DNA from: an uncultured Cellvibrionales bacterium
GTDB taxonomy: Bacteria > Pseudomonadota > Gammaproteobacteria > Pseudomonadales > Dasaniaceae
Direction of reading: 5' to 3'
Assembly (NCBI GenBank): GCA_913019905.1
Contig: CAJVZD010000035.1
Location: 1 to 47,668, forward strand
Length of the DNA: 47,668 nucleotides
Numbering within the stretch: the first letter of the stretch is position 1; each line of letters starts with the position of its first letter. The translations under genes were made by a program, and so were the position numbers. Positions 9,595 through 18,673 of this stretch are shown here, piece by piece. Under the pieces are notes generated by a model, which was not told where the DNA came from, searched no databases, and saw nothing but the letters and a program-made list of their open reading frames with translations.

Positions 9595-10229
9595 ATCTAA
9601 TACTGCCAACAATCAGTCTGTCGAATCCAATTACGTATTTGGAGCGCTCGCCAGGCTTAACCGTTTAATAGACGGTTGCTGTTCGATAGATGACCACAAA
9701 TCAATAGATGAACAATGTTCAACCGATTGTCCTCGCCCCGATAAAGAAGAAGCCCTCGCCAGTTGCTAGGACCTGACTACGACACAACACCATCGAATGA
9801 CGCAGCTTCTTTGGCCGAAAAAACGGAGATAGGTTGAAATTACGTTCAAATATTAGCTGGGATTTCAGTTGCTTACTTGTCTAATCTGGAAACTTGCACG
9901 TTCTAATGGAAACGCTAAAGTGTGAAGACTCGACCGGGAAACTGAATTCGTCGTTCTAGTTGCTCCGCAGGTGTCTAAGAAAAGCCATATTGTTAACGTG
10001 TTGTAACGGAAAATCCTTTGTTTATCGGAAAAACATTGTGAAGCGTAGTAAACTAACGGTCCTTACTATAATGCAAACACGATTACTCAGCTTCTTGATG
10101 GTTGTCATTAGATAGATGGCAGTTAGCGGTGGTTAAAAATACGGCAGGTGAATCGTGACAGTTCATAGCGAAATTATGGGAACTACAGTTGCGGTAGGGT
10201 TGTTTTTGCAGAGATTGATTACCTTGTTA
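9595..10229. other. non-coding stretch upstream of the RND operon
   Basis: No convincing gene in about 635 bp. A weak hairpin (AACCGT / ACGGTT, 9659-9677) lies 65 bp after the hydratase stop and could end its transcript, although no T-run follows. The remainder is AT-rich and probably holds the promoter of the RND operon. Confidence 0.4.
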
Positions 10230-10256
10230 TTTGTCTAGTTTGACTAGTTTGTCTAA
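10230..10256 (+). promoter_or_regulatory. three tandem 9-bp repeats upstream of the RND operon
   Basis: Three adjacent units, TTTGTCTAG, TTTGACTAG and TTTGTCTAA, lie 61 bp before the adaptor start. The CTAGtttgaCTAG core also gives the array inverted symmetry. Position and form suggest a repressor operator, for example TetR-type, but no regulator gene is adjacent. Confidence 0.45.
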
Positions 10257-10316
10257 ATATTAAAGTGGTGCGCAATAGGAGCAAACCCTCTCAGTCGCCA
10301 CTGGAGAACTTATATT

Positions 10317-11387
10317 TTGTGGAAGTCCATTTTACGATTGCCCTTCATTTGTCTAATCATAGCGCTAAGTGCCTGCGACTCAGACTTATCGGGTAAGAAT
10401 ACTGAAATAAAAAAACCGCGTCCCCCGACTGCTGTTGTTACCTGGCAGGCCGAACATGTGATCCTCGCAGACAGGGTTGAATCCGTCGGGTCTCTCGTCG
10501 GTAACGAATCGGTGACCATCACAGCAAAAGTCACAGACCAAGTGACGGCGGTACACTTCAACGATGGGCAGACTGTAAAAAAGGGAGACATTCTGGTCGA
10601 ATTGACAAATGCTGCCCAACGCGCAGAGTTGAGAGAAGCGCAAGCAAATTTGGCTGAAGCTGAATTGCAGTTAACTCGGTTGAAAAAATTGGGTAATAAA
10701 ATTGTTACGGCGCCCAAATTAGATGAGGCTTCCGCAAAAGTAAAGACGGGTCGCGCTAGACTAGAAGTCATTGCGGTTAGGCTTAGTGATCGCTTAATCC
10801 ATGCACCTTTTGATGGTCTCCTTGGGTTCAGACGTGTCAGCAAAGGTGCATTAGTCACGCCGGGGACCGTTATCGCGGAATTAGATGATATACATTTGTT
10901 AAAGTTGGATTTTTCTGTTCCCGAAATTCACCTGGCAAAAGTGATCGTGGGTGCGAAAGTGTCGAGTACAACTCCCGCATGGCCCGGGGTGGTTTTTTCG
11001 GGCGAGCTAGTCAGTATTGGTAGTCGTGTTGATATATCCACTCGCACCTTCACTGCCCGGGCCTTGATCGATAACGCATCGTCTAAATTGCGGCCGGGTA
11101 TGTTGTTGAATGTCACTCTGATGATGGCAGAACGGCAAGCTTTAATTGTTCCGGAGCAAGCAGTTGTACAAAGCGGTAAGCGCAGTATTATTTATGTCAT
11201 TGAAGAAATCGACGGCAAACTTAAAGCTAAAACCGTGCCAGTGGAATTGGGTAAAAGAGTGTCGGGAGGTGTGGAAATAATCAGTGGCGTCGAACCAGGC
11301 GCACAAGTCGTTGTGAATGGACAGCTAAATTTGCGCTCGGGAGCGTCAGTTCAAGTCGTCGCGCCACTGATCGACATGGTTGAATAG
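10317..11387 (+). CDS. RND efflux periplasmic adaptor (membrane fusion protein)
   Basis: Adaptor subunit of 356 residues that links the inner-membrane RND pump to an outer-membrane channel. It has a lipoprotein signal (LSAC lipobox at about residue 20), a barrel-sandwich/lipoyl half-motif (SVTITAKVTDQVTAVHF..), a short alpha-hairpin (..NAAQRAELREAQANLAEAELQL..), the second lipoyl half (IHAPFDGLLGFRRVSKGALV) and a beta-barrel and membrane-proximal domain to the end. The start is TTG with GGAG 11 nt upstream; no better start keeps the signal peptide. The pump gene follows after 8 bp, so the two are co-transcribed. No outer-membrane factor gene is in the window. Confidence 0.9.
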   Translation: MWKSILRLPFICLIIALSACDSDLSGKNTEIKKPRPPTAVVTWQAEHVILADRVESVGSLVGNESVTITAKVTDQVTAVHFNDGQTVKKGDILVELTNAAQRAELREAQANLAEAELQLTRLKKLGNKIVTAPKLDEASAKVKTGRARLEVIAVRLSDRLIHAPFDGLLGFRRVSKGALVTPGTVIAELDDIHLLKLDFSVPEIHLAKVIVGAKVSSTTPAWPGVVFSGELVSIGSRVDISTRTFTARALIDNASSKLRPGMLLNVTLMMAERQALIVPEQAVVQSGKRSIIYVIEEIDGKLKAKTVPVELGKRVSGGVEIISGVEPGAQVVVNGQLNLRSGASVQVVAPLIDMVE

Positions 11388-11395
11388 GAAATTAT

Positions 11396-14300
11396 ATGTG
11401 GTTACCTGAAGTTTCCGTAAAGCGTCCAGTTTTTGCGACCGTTATTGCCCTATTGTTAGCTGCCTTCGGCAGTATGGCTTTTACTCAGCTATCAACCCGT
11501 GAGTATCCGGATGTGTCACCTGCGCAAATTTCCATTTCAACCGAATACTCCGGCGCTGCCGCCGACGTCATCGAAACTCGAATAACAAAGCCGATAGAAG
11601 ATGAAATTAGTGGTATTGATGGCATCAAAGCGATCCGATCGAGCAGTAAGGACGGACGTTCCAGTATCAATATCGAGTTTGAATTAAGTCGGGATATCGA
11701 TGCGGCCGCCAATGATATTCGCGACAAAGTATCGCGCGTTGTTAATCGCCTGCCGGAGGATGCAGATCAGCCACGAGTGCAAAAATCAGATAGCGATGCC
11801 TTTCCCATTATCTACATCAGTTTGGAAGCCGGCTCAATGCCGGTTATGGAACTAACAGATTATGCGCAGCGATATATTGTCGATCGTTTTTCCGTGTTAC
11901 CGGGCGTATCGTCGGTAAATGTTTACAGCAGCGGTACCAAATCCATGAGGATTTGGATCGATAGGAAAACATTAGCCGCGAGGCAGCTAACAGTCAGTGA
12001 TGTGGTCGATGCTTTGCGGCAGGAAAATCTTGAACTTCCCGCTGGTAGAATTGAATCTACTTATATGGAATTTCCGATTCGCCTTCAGCGAAGCTATAGA
12101 AGTGAAAAGGATTTTCGCGAATTGGTTCTGAAATTGGGGAGTAGCGGTCAGTTTGTACGTTTAGGCGATGTCGCCAAGGTTGAGCTTGGGAGCTCCCGGT
12201 CACGCTTTCTATTCATAACTAATGGAAGCGACAGCATGGCTATGGGTATAGTCAAACAATCCAATGCCAATACAGTTTTAGTGCTTGAAGCGATCAATGC
12301 AGAAATAGAGGCAATTGCGAGAGATTTGCCCGATGGCATGGGTATTTCGACCTCCGGCGACGCATCCGCATTTATTCGCGCTGCCTTGAATGGCGTATAT
12401 TGGGCGATTTTTCTAACGACAGGGTTAGTCGCGTTGGTAATCCTTTTGTTCCTTGGAAGTCTAAGCGCGACCTTGATTCCTGTCGTCTGCATCCCTTTGT
12501 CGCTAATGGGGGCGACCATCGCTCTGCAAGCTTACGGTTATTCGATAAACCTCATTACCTTATTGGCGATGGTATTGGCCATAGGATTAGTCGTGGACGA
12601 TGCTATCGTGGTTCTGGAAAATATCTATCGGCGAATCGAAAAAGGTGAGCCACCTTTACTGGCCGCTTATAAAGGTGCAACGCAAGTTGGATTCGCAGTG
12701 ATTGCTACGACGGTCGTCATCGTCGCTGTGTTTACGCCAATTGTGTTTATGCAGGATAATATGGGACGCCTTTTTTCAGAGCTTGCGGTGGCAATTTGCG
12801 CCGCGGTTATTGTTTCGTCTGTGATGGCCCTTTCGATTGTACCTATGATGTGTGGCAATTTATTAAAGGCGAATCATAAAGAATCGTTTATAGAAAAGAT
12901 TATGATACCTCTGATGGCAGGTTTGGAAAGCGGTTACAGTCGTAGCTTGCGTTTTACCTTAACGCAACCATGGGTGCCAGTTGTCGGGACTCTTGCAGCA
13001 CTTGTCGCCGGTTATATTTTAGCCTCGAATTTGAAAAATGAATATGCGCCTACGGAAGACCAGGATACCATTTTTGTATCGGTAATTGCGCCAGAAGGTA
13101 CTGGTGTCGACACCATGAGGGGGATAATTGAGCAGCTACAAGCACCTGTACTGGAAATCCAAGAAAAGGGGGGCATAGGCCGAGTATTGTTTTTGTCACC
13201 GGGACGAGGAGGAACCGCTACGACCAGTGCATTTTCGCGAATTTCCCTGGTGCCATGGAATGAACGTGATTTTACTGTGTTTGAATTACGCGACAAGTTA
13301 TTAAAAAAATGGAAGACGCTTCCAGGTATCAGAGTGATGGCATTTCTACCTTCAGGAATCTCCCGTGGTGGGCCGAATTCGCCGGTACAATTTGTGTTGC
13401 AAGGCCAGAACTTCGACGAGTTAGCGCAATGGCGCGACACGGTGATGGAAGCCGCTGATAAAAGTGGGATGTTTGGTCGTTTGAATTCTGATCTAAAAGA
13501 AACTCAACAACAGATTCATGTCAGGATTGATCGAAATCGGGCAGCGGCCTTGGGCGTGTCGGTAAGGGAAATCGGACAAACGCTACAGGCATTAATGACC
13601 GATCAGCAAGTGACGACTTATTCAGACGATGGAGAGGAGTACCCCGTCATCGTACAAATGCAGGAAAATCAGAGAGTTAGTCCGGAAGATATCGATAATG
13701 TCTTTGTGCGTTCTAGTACCAGCGGCAAGCTGATCCAGTTGTCGAATGTACTCCATACTGAAAGCGTGTCTGGTATTGCTGCTCTGAACCGTTATAACCG
13801 TATGCGGGCGGTGACGATAAGCGGTAGCCTAACGCCTGGAGTGAGTTTAGAAGAGGCCTTGCTTTTTCTGGAATCGACGGTGCGAACAAGTTTGCCAAAC
13901 AAGGCGAAAGTTGATTACAAAGGGCAGTCCCTGGAATATAAAGAATCGTCCTCCGCTATCTATTTTACTTTTGGCTTTGCCCTGTTGGTCTTGTTTCTGG
14001 TTATGGCGGCGCAATTTGAAAGCTTTGTGCACCCGACAGTGATAATGATAACGGTACCGTTAGCGATAGTTGGTGGTTTGCTAGGTCTGGTAGTTTCCGG
14101 GAATACATTGAATATCTTCAGTCAAATCGGCTTGTTGATGTTAATTGGCATCGCGACAAAAAATGGTATTCTGTTAGTCGAATTTATTAATCAGGTCCGC
14201 GATACAGGCGTGGAATTTGGTGAAGCAATAGTTAAAGGTTGTCAGTTGCGCCTGCGCCCCGTACTTATGACCACAATATCTACCTTAGTAGGGGCAATGC

Positions 14301-14497
14301 CATTGGTATTGATGACGGGGCCGGGGTCTGTTAGCCGAAATGTGCTAGGCACAGTGATTTTGTTTGGCGTCAGCGTTGCATCTATTCTGACACTCTATAT
14401 GGTTCCAGGCCTCTATAAGTTGATTGCGCGTAATACCTCTTCGCCTGAGAGTCTAGCCCGAGAGTTGAAGGCTATGCAGGAAGCGGAACGTGCCTAA
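11396..14497 (+). CDS. RND (HAE1-type) efflux pump permease
   Basis: Inner-membrane proton-driven multidrug exporter of 1033 residues, the full length for the AcrB/MexB class. It begins [14 protein letters not shown] as in the family. TM4 carries the proton-relay pair Asp401-Asp402 in [12 protein letters not shown], and both large periplasmic loops are present with the normal 12-helix layout. The substrate cannot be read from the sequence. AGGAAA lies just before the ATG, 8 bp after the adaptor stop. The gene is probably controlled by the repeats at 10230-10256. The oxidoreductase genes downstream may share the transcript. Confidence 0.93.
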   Translation: MWLPEVSVKRPVFATVIALLLAAFGSMAFTQLSTREYPDVSPAQISISTEYSGAAADVIETRITKPIEDEISGIDGIKAIRSSSKDGRSSINIEFELSRDIDAAANDIRDKVSRVVNRLPEDADQPRVQKSDSDAFPIIYISLEAGSMPVMELTDYAQRYIVDRFSVLPGVSSVNVYSSGTKSMRIWIDRKTLAARQLTVSDVVDALRQENLELPAGRIESTYMEFPIRLQRSYRSEKDFRELVLKLGSSGQFVRLGDVAKVELGSSRSRFLFITNGSDSMAMGIVKQSNANTVLVLEAINAEIEAIARDLPDGMGISTSGDASAFIRAALNGVYWAIFLTTGLVALVILLFLGSLSATLIPVVCIPLSLMGATIALQAYGYSINLITLLAMVLAIGLVVDDAIVVLENIYRRIEKGEPPLLAAYKGATQVGFAVIATTVVIVAVFTPIVFMQDNMGRLFSELAVAICAAVIVSSVMALSIVPMMCGNLLKANHKESFIEKIMIPLMAGLESGYSRSLRFTLTQPWVPVVGTLAALVAGYILASNLKNEYAPTEDQDTIFVSVIAPEGTGVDTMRGIIEQLQAPVLEIQEKGGIGRVLFLSPGRGGTATTSAFSRISLVPWNERDFTVFELRDKLLKKWKTLPGIRVMAFLPSGISRGGPNSPVQFVLQGQNFDELAQWRDTVMEAADKSGMFGRLNSDLKETQQQIHVRIDRNRAAALGVSVREIGQTLQALMTDQQVTTYSDDGEEYPVIVQMQENQRVSPEDIDNVFVRSSTSGKLIQLSNVLHTESVSGIAALNRYNRMRAVTISGSLTPGVSLEEALLFLESTVRTSLPNKAKVDYKGQSLEYKESSSAIYFTFGFALLVLFLVMAAQFESFVHPTVIMITVPLAIVGGLLGLVVSGNTLNIFSQIGLLMLIGIATKNGILLVEFINQVRDTGVEFGEAIVKGCQLRLRPVLMTTISTLVGAMPLVLMTGPGSVSRNVLGTVILFGVSVASILTLYMVPGLYKLIARNTSSPESLARELKAMQEAERA

Positions 14498-14748
14498 GGC
14501 CTCAGAAGGATATGCCAATTGCCAGGGGTTCTAGAAGTCGCACTTTTTCTTTAGTTTCGTTAAAGCCAATACAAAAACAGTCATTATCTGGTGATCTATC
14601 GGGCGGCTTATCACGTAAATATAACGAAAATATCACAACAGATCATAGTTCTGTAAAGAATGAATCGGGGGTCTATTCATCTTCGAAAACTTTCTTCACA
14701 CTTACACCATCGAATATTAATTTATTGAATTTACAAATGGTGACCAAC

Positions 14749-15318
14749 ATGACAGCTAGAATAAGTGCCTTAATACTCAGTAGTATTTTAATTTTAGGAT
14801 GTTCAGTCAACGCGGAAAGTACCGACGATCGGTCGAATATGACGAATATTTCGCAGTCAAAGGTGACGATGAAAAACGGGGCTTATCAAAAGCCTTCTGA
14901 TGAAGTCATTCGCGAAAGACTTAGCGCATTGCAATACGATGTGACGCAAAACGATGCAACCGAAAGGCCCTTCGACAATAAATACTGGAATGAGAAGCGT
15001 GCGGGTATTTACGTTGATATTGTCAGCGGAGAACCGCTTTTTTCCTCAATTGATAAATATGACTCTAAAACAGGTTGGCCGAGCTTCTCGAAACCCATTA
15101 ATAACTCGAATATTGTAGAGCGAACCGATCGTGGCTTGTTTAGTGTTCGTACAGAAGTTCGTAGTCTTTACGGTGATTCTCATTTGGGGCATGTGTTTAA
15201 CGATGGCCCGAAATCGACGGGGTTAAGGTATTGCGTTAACTCGGCGGCCTTACGTTTTGTGCCCACCGTTGCACTTGAAAAAGAAGGGTACGAGAAGTTG
15301 GCGAAGCTATTTAAATAG
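14749..15318 (+). CDS. msrB: exported methionine-R-sulfoxide reductase, lipoprotein form
   Basis: MsrB reduces the R epimer of methionine sulfoxide. The frame is open from 14512, but the natural start is ATG 14749: a signal peptide with lipobox LILGC follows at once and GGTGA sits 5 nt upstream. That gives 189 residues. The family signatures are [16 protein letters not shown] and [11 protein letters not shown], with catalytic Cys162. The zinc-binding CxxC pairs of the metal-containing subclass are absent. Lipidation places it in the periplasm, where it would repair oxidised envelope proteins. msrA follows after 56 bp and probably shares the transcript. The 14512-14748 open extension is most likely not translated. 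Confidence 0.9.
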   Translation: MTARISALILSSILILGCSVNAESTDDRSNMTNISQSKVTMKNGAYQKPSDEVIRERLSALQYDVTQNDATERPFDNKYWNEKRAGIYVDIVSGEPLFSSIDKYDSKTGWPSFSKPINNSNIVERTDRGLFSVRTEVRSLYGDSHLGHVFNDGPKSTGLRYCVNSAALRFVPTVALEKEGYEKLAKLFK

Positions 15319-15374
15319 AAACCTAAATGCACAGTTTACGATCCTTACATAGAACCGTTTAATGAGAGCCTTTT

Positions 15375-15968
15375 ATGAAAACTACCCGGTTGTTTTTTCT
15401 ATTGTTTATTTTGTTGTCGACCTCAATTAGCGCAATTGCTGATAAAGCCGTGTTTGCTGGCGGTTGCTTTTGGTGTGTGGAATCTGATTTTGAGAAGCTG
15501 AAAGGTGTTTCGGAAGCAATTTCAGGATTTACCGGTGGAAAGCTTAAAAATCCGACGTATAACGGAAACCACAAGGGCCACTATGAAGCCGTAGAAGTTC
15601 ATTATGATCCAGACCTTGTCAGCTATAAAGAGCTACTGGATCATTATTGGGTGAATGTTGACCCCTTCGATTCCAGAGGGCAATTTTGCGATAAAGGAAC
15701 GAGTTATCTCAGTGCAATTTTTGTCGCAAATGAAGAAGAGAGAGAGCTAGCGGAAAATTCTCGAAAGGACGTAGTCGATCAGTTTCCAGGAAAGACTGTC
15801 GTAACTCCAATCTTGGAGTCTTCAAAATTTTATCCGATAAAAGGGAAGGAGAGTTTCCACCAGAATTACTATAAAACCAGCTCGGTTCGCTATAAATACT
15901 ATCGTTGGAATTGTGGTCGAGATCAACGTTTGACAGAGATTTGGGGAGACAGAGCGACTGTTCATTAG
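15375..15968 (+). CDS. msrA: periplasmic methionine-S-sulfoxide reductase
   Basis: MsrA reduces the S epimer of methionine sulfoxide. The 197-residue product has a cleavable signal peptide (about residues 1-22, SISAIA), then the signature AVFAGGCFWCVE with catalytic Cys31, the GHYEAVEVHYDP segment and the KGTSYLSAIF strand typical of the family. A resolving Cys is available near the C-terminus (WNCGRD). With the upstream msrB it forms a split, exported pair covering both epimers, the job that fused MsrAB proteins do elsewhere. The electron donor (a DsbD/CcdA-like protein or a periplasmic thioredoxin) is not in the window. Confidence 0.92.
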   Translation: MKTTRLFFLLFILLSTSISAIADKAVFAGGCFWCVESDFEKLKGVSEAISGFTGGKLKNPTYNGNHKGHYEAVEVHYDPDLVSYKELLDHYWVNVDPFDSRGQFCDKGTSYLSAIFVANEEERELAENSRKDVVDQFPGKTVVTPILESSKFYPIKGKESFHQNYYKTSSVRYKYYRWNCGRDQRLTEIWGDRATVH

Positions 15969-16268
15969 CCATTAGCCATTAGCCGTATAGTAGATTTGTG
16001 GCGATCGTATTCAGATTCCGGCTGTTTCTGAATACGTGTCGCGGTGAGTAAATGTGAGCTTAGAGCGCAGTGGTGTCGGACATCGCTGACCGACTTTGTG
16101 TAGTTACCAAAGTTACCCAAGTTACCAAAGTAATCACTTGTTCAATATGCTCTATTGTCCAAAGCACTTCTTATAGAAAGCCCTTCCTATCCAATGCCCT
16201 CTTTATCGTCAAACCTTGACCTACTACCAATGGAGTTGAATAGATTGTCGTAAAGAAGACACGGTAGG
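15969..16268. other. gap between convergent msrA and seleno-peroxiredoxin
   Basis: No gene seen. It starts with three CATTAGC 7-mers (15963-15983) overlapping the msrA stop, and holds three 9-bp direct repeats of AGTTACCAA type (16102-16128). No clear intrinsic terminator is visible for either gene. Confidence 0.4.
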
Positions 16269-16739
16269 CTATTTTTTCATATTCGAAATGAACTTTATCA
16301 ACACTAAAGCTTCTTCAGGATCGGTCCGTCCAATAGGCGATGAACTGTAGGTTGACGATAAGACTCTACCCGATTGGTTGACAACAAATTCACTGGGCTG
16401 AATAAAATCGCGCCGTTCATCCCAAAATGCGCCAATCTGATCACCCAGGGTTCGCTCGACACCCCATGCGACGGGAAAAGACAAGGGAGCTCCTACTTCA
16501 GCCGCTTTTTCTTTGGAGTCAACGCTCGCTGCGATGATACTGACTCCCAATTCTTTAAATTGAGAAAGTCGTTGTTCGTAGCCATCTAACAGACGGCGGC
16601 AGAAAGGTCACCAATGGCCGCGATAGAAGAGCACAATGGCATAATCTGTATCGATGTCCTTTGGTAATACAATATGTTCGCTGTCACCTATATTGAGGGT
16701 GAATTCGGGTAGCTGGTCGCCGTTATCCAGTTTTTTCAT
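16269..16739 (-). CDS. peroxiredoxin-like selenoprotein (Sec at TGA 16608-16610)
   Basis: Read on the minus strand from ATG 16739 (GGAG 8 nt upstream), the frame is open for 43 codons, meets TGA at codon 44, and continues to a stop at 16269, giving 156 residues with the TGA read as Sec. The context is YRGHW-U-PFCRRLL. AhpC/TSA-type peroxiredoxin-like proteins have Cys at this position in a W-C-P-[FY]-C motif, and Sec-containing UxxC homologues are known. The N-terminal half (TLNIGD..IVLFYRG) and C-terminal half (GVSIIAASVD, FPVAWGVER, FVVNQSGRVL) form one complete thioredoxin-fold domain, so this is not a pseudogene. A SECIS-like hairpin follows the TGA. No signal peptide: cytoplasmic. Likely role: thiol-dependent peroxide or redox chemistry beside the msr genes. 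Confidence 0.88.
16581..16597 (-). promoter_or_regulatory. bacterial SECIS hairpin of the seleno-peroxiredoxin
   Basis: Ten bases after the TGA the mRNA reads GCCGUCU, loop GUU, AGAUGGC: a 7-bp stem with one G-U pair. The 3-nt apical loop starts with G and begins 17 nt after the UGA. This agrees with known bacterial SECIS rules (short stem, G in the first two loop bases, 16-37 nt from the UGA). It would bind the C-terminal winged helices of SelB. Confidence 0.75.
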
Positions 16740-17051
16740 CGTTTTCTCCAAGTTTATCGTTTTCATCTAAATCTCAGGAGCATAATGCCTGCGACAGAAT
16801 TTGAGTTTAGTCCAAGCCAATTTAGTCAAAGACAGTTTAGTGCAAAAAATTTGGAAAAGTAGTTGTTTCCCGACGTTTTTTGCCGAGCGGTTGTTGTTGT
16901 AAAAATGTTGCAGTAAAAATGTTGTGGCAAAAATACCACTGCTATGGATTCAGAAAATCTATGGGATACGCGCAATTCAAGAAGCGTTGATTAAGAGTCG
17001 TTATTTATATTGAATTACAGTCATTAATTAAGGGGAATAGGGGGCCTGTAG
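16740..17051. other. intergenic stretch before the CYP153 region
   Basis: Holds the promoter side of the seleno-peroxiredoxin gene and AT-rich sequence with short repeats of TTTAGTC type (16805-16843). No gene seen. Confidence 0.35.
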
Positions 17052-17243
17052 CGGTGCTGTGATCCTTATGAAATTGTAGCCGGTTTACGTTTCAGTCTGG
17101 AAACATGGAAATCTCAGGGATGGGAAATCCGTTATCAACGTATCGATGCGAGTGCCTCAATTCCTGTAAATACCCTTCGAACGCTAAAAAGGTTAAATAT
17201 GGCCATTTTAGTGGCCATATTTAACCTTCGGTTTTCTGATTAA
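17052..17243 (+). pseudogene. gene remnant without a start codon
   Basis: A 63-codon frame between a TAG and a TAA reads as ordinary protein (..DPYEIVAGLRFSLETWKSQG.. then ..IDASASIPVNTLRTL..), but has no usable start codon or ribosome site. It looks like the 3' end of a decayed gene. I do not recognise the family. Its last 20 codons contain the 17-bp inverted repeat at 17189-17228. Confidence 0.3.
17189..17228 (-). terminator. long hairpin, 17-bp perfect stem
   Basis: AAGGTTAAATATGGCCA (17189-17205), loop TTTTAG, then the exact reverse complement (17212-17228). On the minus strand the stem is followed by TTTTT, as in an intrinsic terminator; on the plus strand only a weak T-rich stretch follows. 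No minus-strand gene lies just upstream of it, so it may instead shield the CYP153 promoter or be a mobile-repeat remnant. Confidence 0.5.
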
Positions 17244-17270
17244 TTAATACACACTGTGCCGTGAAACAAC

Positions 17271-17312
17271 TAGAATTGTTGAACTTGAAACTATAATTGT
17301 TGAACTTGAACC
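17271..17312 (+). promoter_or_regulatory. tandem 21-bp direct repeat upstream of CYP153
   Basis: Two adjacent 21-bp units (17271-17291 and 17292-17312) differ at two positions and share the 16-bp core AATTGTTGAACTTGAA. The period is two helical turns, so both copies face the same side of the helix, as in tandem half-sites of AraC-type activators. The array ends 43 bp before the CYP153 start. Confidence 0.65.
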
Positions 17313-17355
17313 AAAAGTTAACAATGACTCATAACATAACTCACTGGAGGAACCG

Positions 17356-18636
17356 ATGAGCGAAGCAATGATGAAAAACCAGAAAGTGGTGATCAATCCA
17401 CTGGATTTGCCCTACCAGGATCCACATACGACTCCACTGGAGGATCTCGACGTCGCGCGCCCTCAGTTGTTCGAAACCGAAGAGCATTGGGCTTATTTCG
17501 AGCGGCTTAGAAAAGAAGCGCCTGTGCATTATTGCAAAGACAGCGCATTTGGTCCTTATTGGTCTATCTCTTCATTCGAAGAAATAAAGAATGTTGATCA
17601 ACGTCACGACCTGTTCAGTTCGGAGCCAGCGATTACTATCGATGAAGAGGACGAAGATTTCAAACTACCCATGTTTATTGCAATGGACCAACCCAAACAT
17701 GACGAGCAGCGCAAGGTTGTTCAGCCCGCCGTCATGCCAAAAAATCTACAAAAATTTGAATCTGTTATTCGAGAGCGCACAGGGCAAGTGCTGGATAGCC
17801 TGCCTATCGGCGAAGAATTTGATTGGGTCGATAAAGTCTCTATTGAGCTGACTACCATGATGCTGGCGACCATTTTCGATTTCCCCTATGAGGATAGGCG
17901 CAAATTGACCTATTGGTCTGATGTGGCGACGGGCGCTGTCTATAAAGATTTTACTCAGGAGGCACAAGAGAAAGCGCAGGCGGATCTGTTGGAATGTCTC
18001 GGAACCTTTACCGAGCTATGGCACGAACGAGTCAAAAACCCCGGTGAGTTCGATATGATTAGCATGTTGGCCCACAACGAAACAACCAAGGACATGGTCA
18101 ATGATCCGATGGAGTACTTGGGTAATCTAATGCTACTTATCGTAGGGGGTAATGATACAACGCGTAATTCAATGTCCGGCAGTGTGTACGCCCTGAATAA
18201 ATATATGGACCAGTACGACAAATTACGGGCCGATGAAACCTTGATTCCCAATATGATATCTGAGGTGATTCGCTGGCAGACTCCGCTGGCTCACATGCGG
18301 CGCAAAGCAAAACAGGATATCGAGCTGGGCGGACAGCAAATTAAGGCTGGCGACAAAGTTATCATGTGGTACGTTTCCGGGAACAGAGACGAAACTGTGT
18401 TTGAAGACCCGCATAAACTTATCATCGACCGAAAAAACGCTCGACAACATGTGTCCTTTGGCTTTGGCATTCATCGTTGTATGGGTAATCGTTTAGCGGA
18501 GATGCAGCTGAAAATTCTGTGGGAAGAAATTCAGTCACGTTTTTCTTTTGTTGAATGTTTAAGGGAGCCAAGCCGATCACAATCAGTTTTTGTGAAAGGC
18601 TATAATGACCTTCCCGTTCGCCTTCACCGAAAGTAA
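17356..18636 (+). CDS. cytochrome P450, CYP153 family (alkane/fatty-acid terminal hydroxylase)
   Basis: Soluble class I bacterial P450 of 426 residues. Features are the I-helix IVGGNDTTRNS, the K-helix EVIRWQTPLAHMRR and the haem loop FGFGIHRCMG with axial Cys375. The blocks VHYCKDSAFGPYWS, PMFIAMDQPKHDEQRK, WYVSGNRDE and the end FVKGYNDLPVRL are, as I recall the family, characteristic of CYP153, which hydroxylates the terminal carbon of medium-chain alkanes or fatty acids using ferredoxin and a ferredoxin reductase. Neither partner is in the window. The ribosome site GGAGG is strong. Regulation probably acts through the 21-bp repeats upstream. The acyl-CoA ligases and hydratases in this window could process the resulting acids (inference). 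Confidence 0.9.
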   Translation: MSEAMMKNQKVVINPLDLPYQDPHTTPLEDLDVARPQLFETEEHWAYFERLRKEAPVHYCKDSAFGPYWSISSFEEIKNVDQRHDLFSSEPAITIDEEDEDFKLPMFIAMDQPKHDEQRKVVQPAVMPKNLQKFESVIRERTGQVLDSLPIGEEFDWVDKVSIELTTMMLATIFDFPYEDRRKLTYWSDVATGAVYKDFTQEAQEKAQADLLECLGTFTELWHERVKNPGEFDMISMLAHNETTKDMVNDPMEYLGNLMLLIVGGNDTTRNSMSGSVYALNKYMDQYDKLRADETLIPNMISEVIRWQTPLAHMRRKAKQDIELGGQQIKAGDKVIMWYVSGNRDETVFEDPHKLIIDRKNARQHVSFGFGIHRCMGNRLAEMQLKILWEEIQSRFSFVECLREPSRSQSVFVKGYNDLPVRLHRK

Positions 18637-18645
18637 ATTACGCCC

Positions 18646-18673
18646 CGGGGTGCCGATATAACTTGGTACCCCG
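18646..18673 (+). terminator. hairpin after CYP153
   Basis: CGGGGTGCC pairs with GGTACCCCG across a 10-nt loop (9 bp, one G-U), starting 9 bp after the P450 stop. There is no T-run, so termination efficiency is uncertain. The rest of the gap to 18989 holds no convincing gene. Confidence 0.45.

Noticed and set aside
9545..9769. 74-codon frame overlapping the end of the enoyl-CoA hydratase gene
   Set aside because: It overlaps a clear gene in another frame and the tail is low-quality Cys/Ser/Asp-rich sequence without homology that I recognise.
10310..10858. 182-codon minus-strand frame opposite the RND adaptor
   Set aside because: Antisense shadow of a well-supported adaptor gene.
14512..14748. 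79-codon N-terminal extension of MsrB
   Set aside because: In frame and open, but it would bury the lipoprotein signal at 14749, and the sequence is Ser/Asn-rich with no domain.
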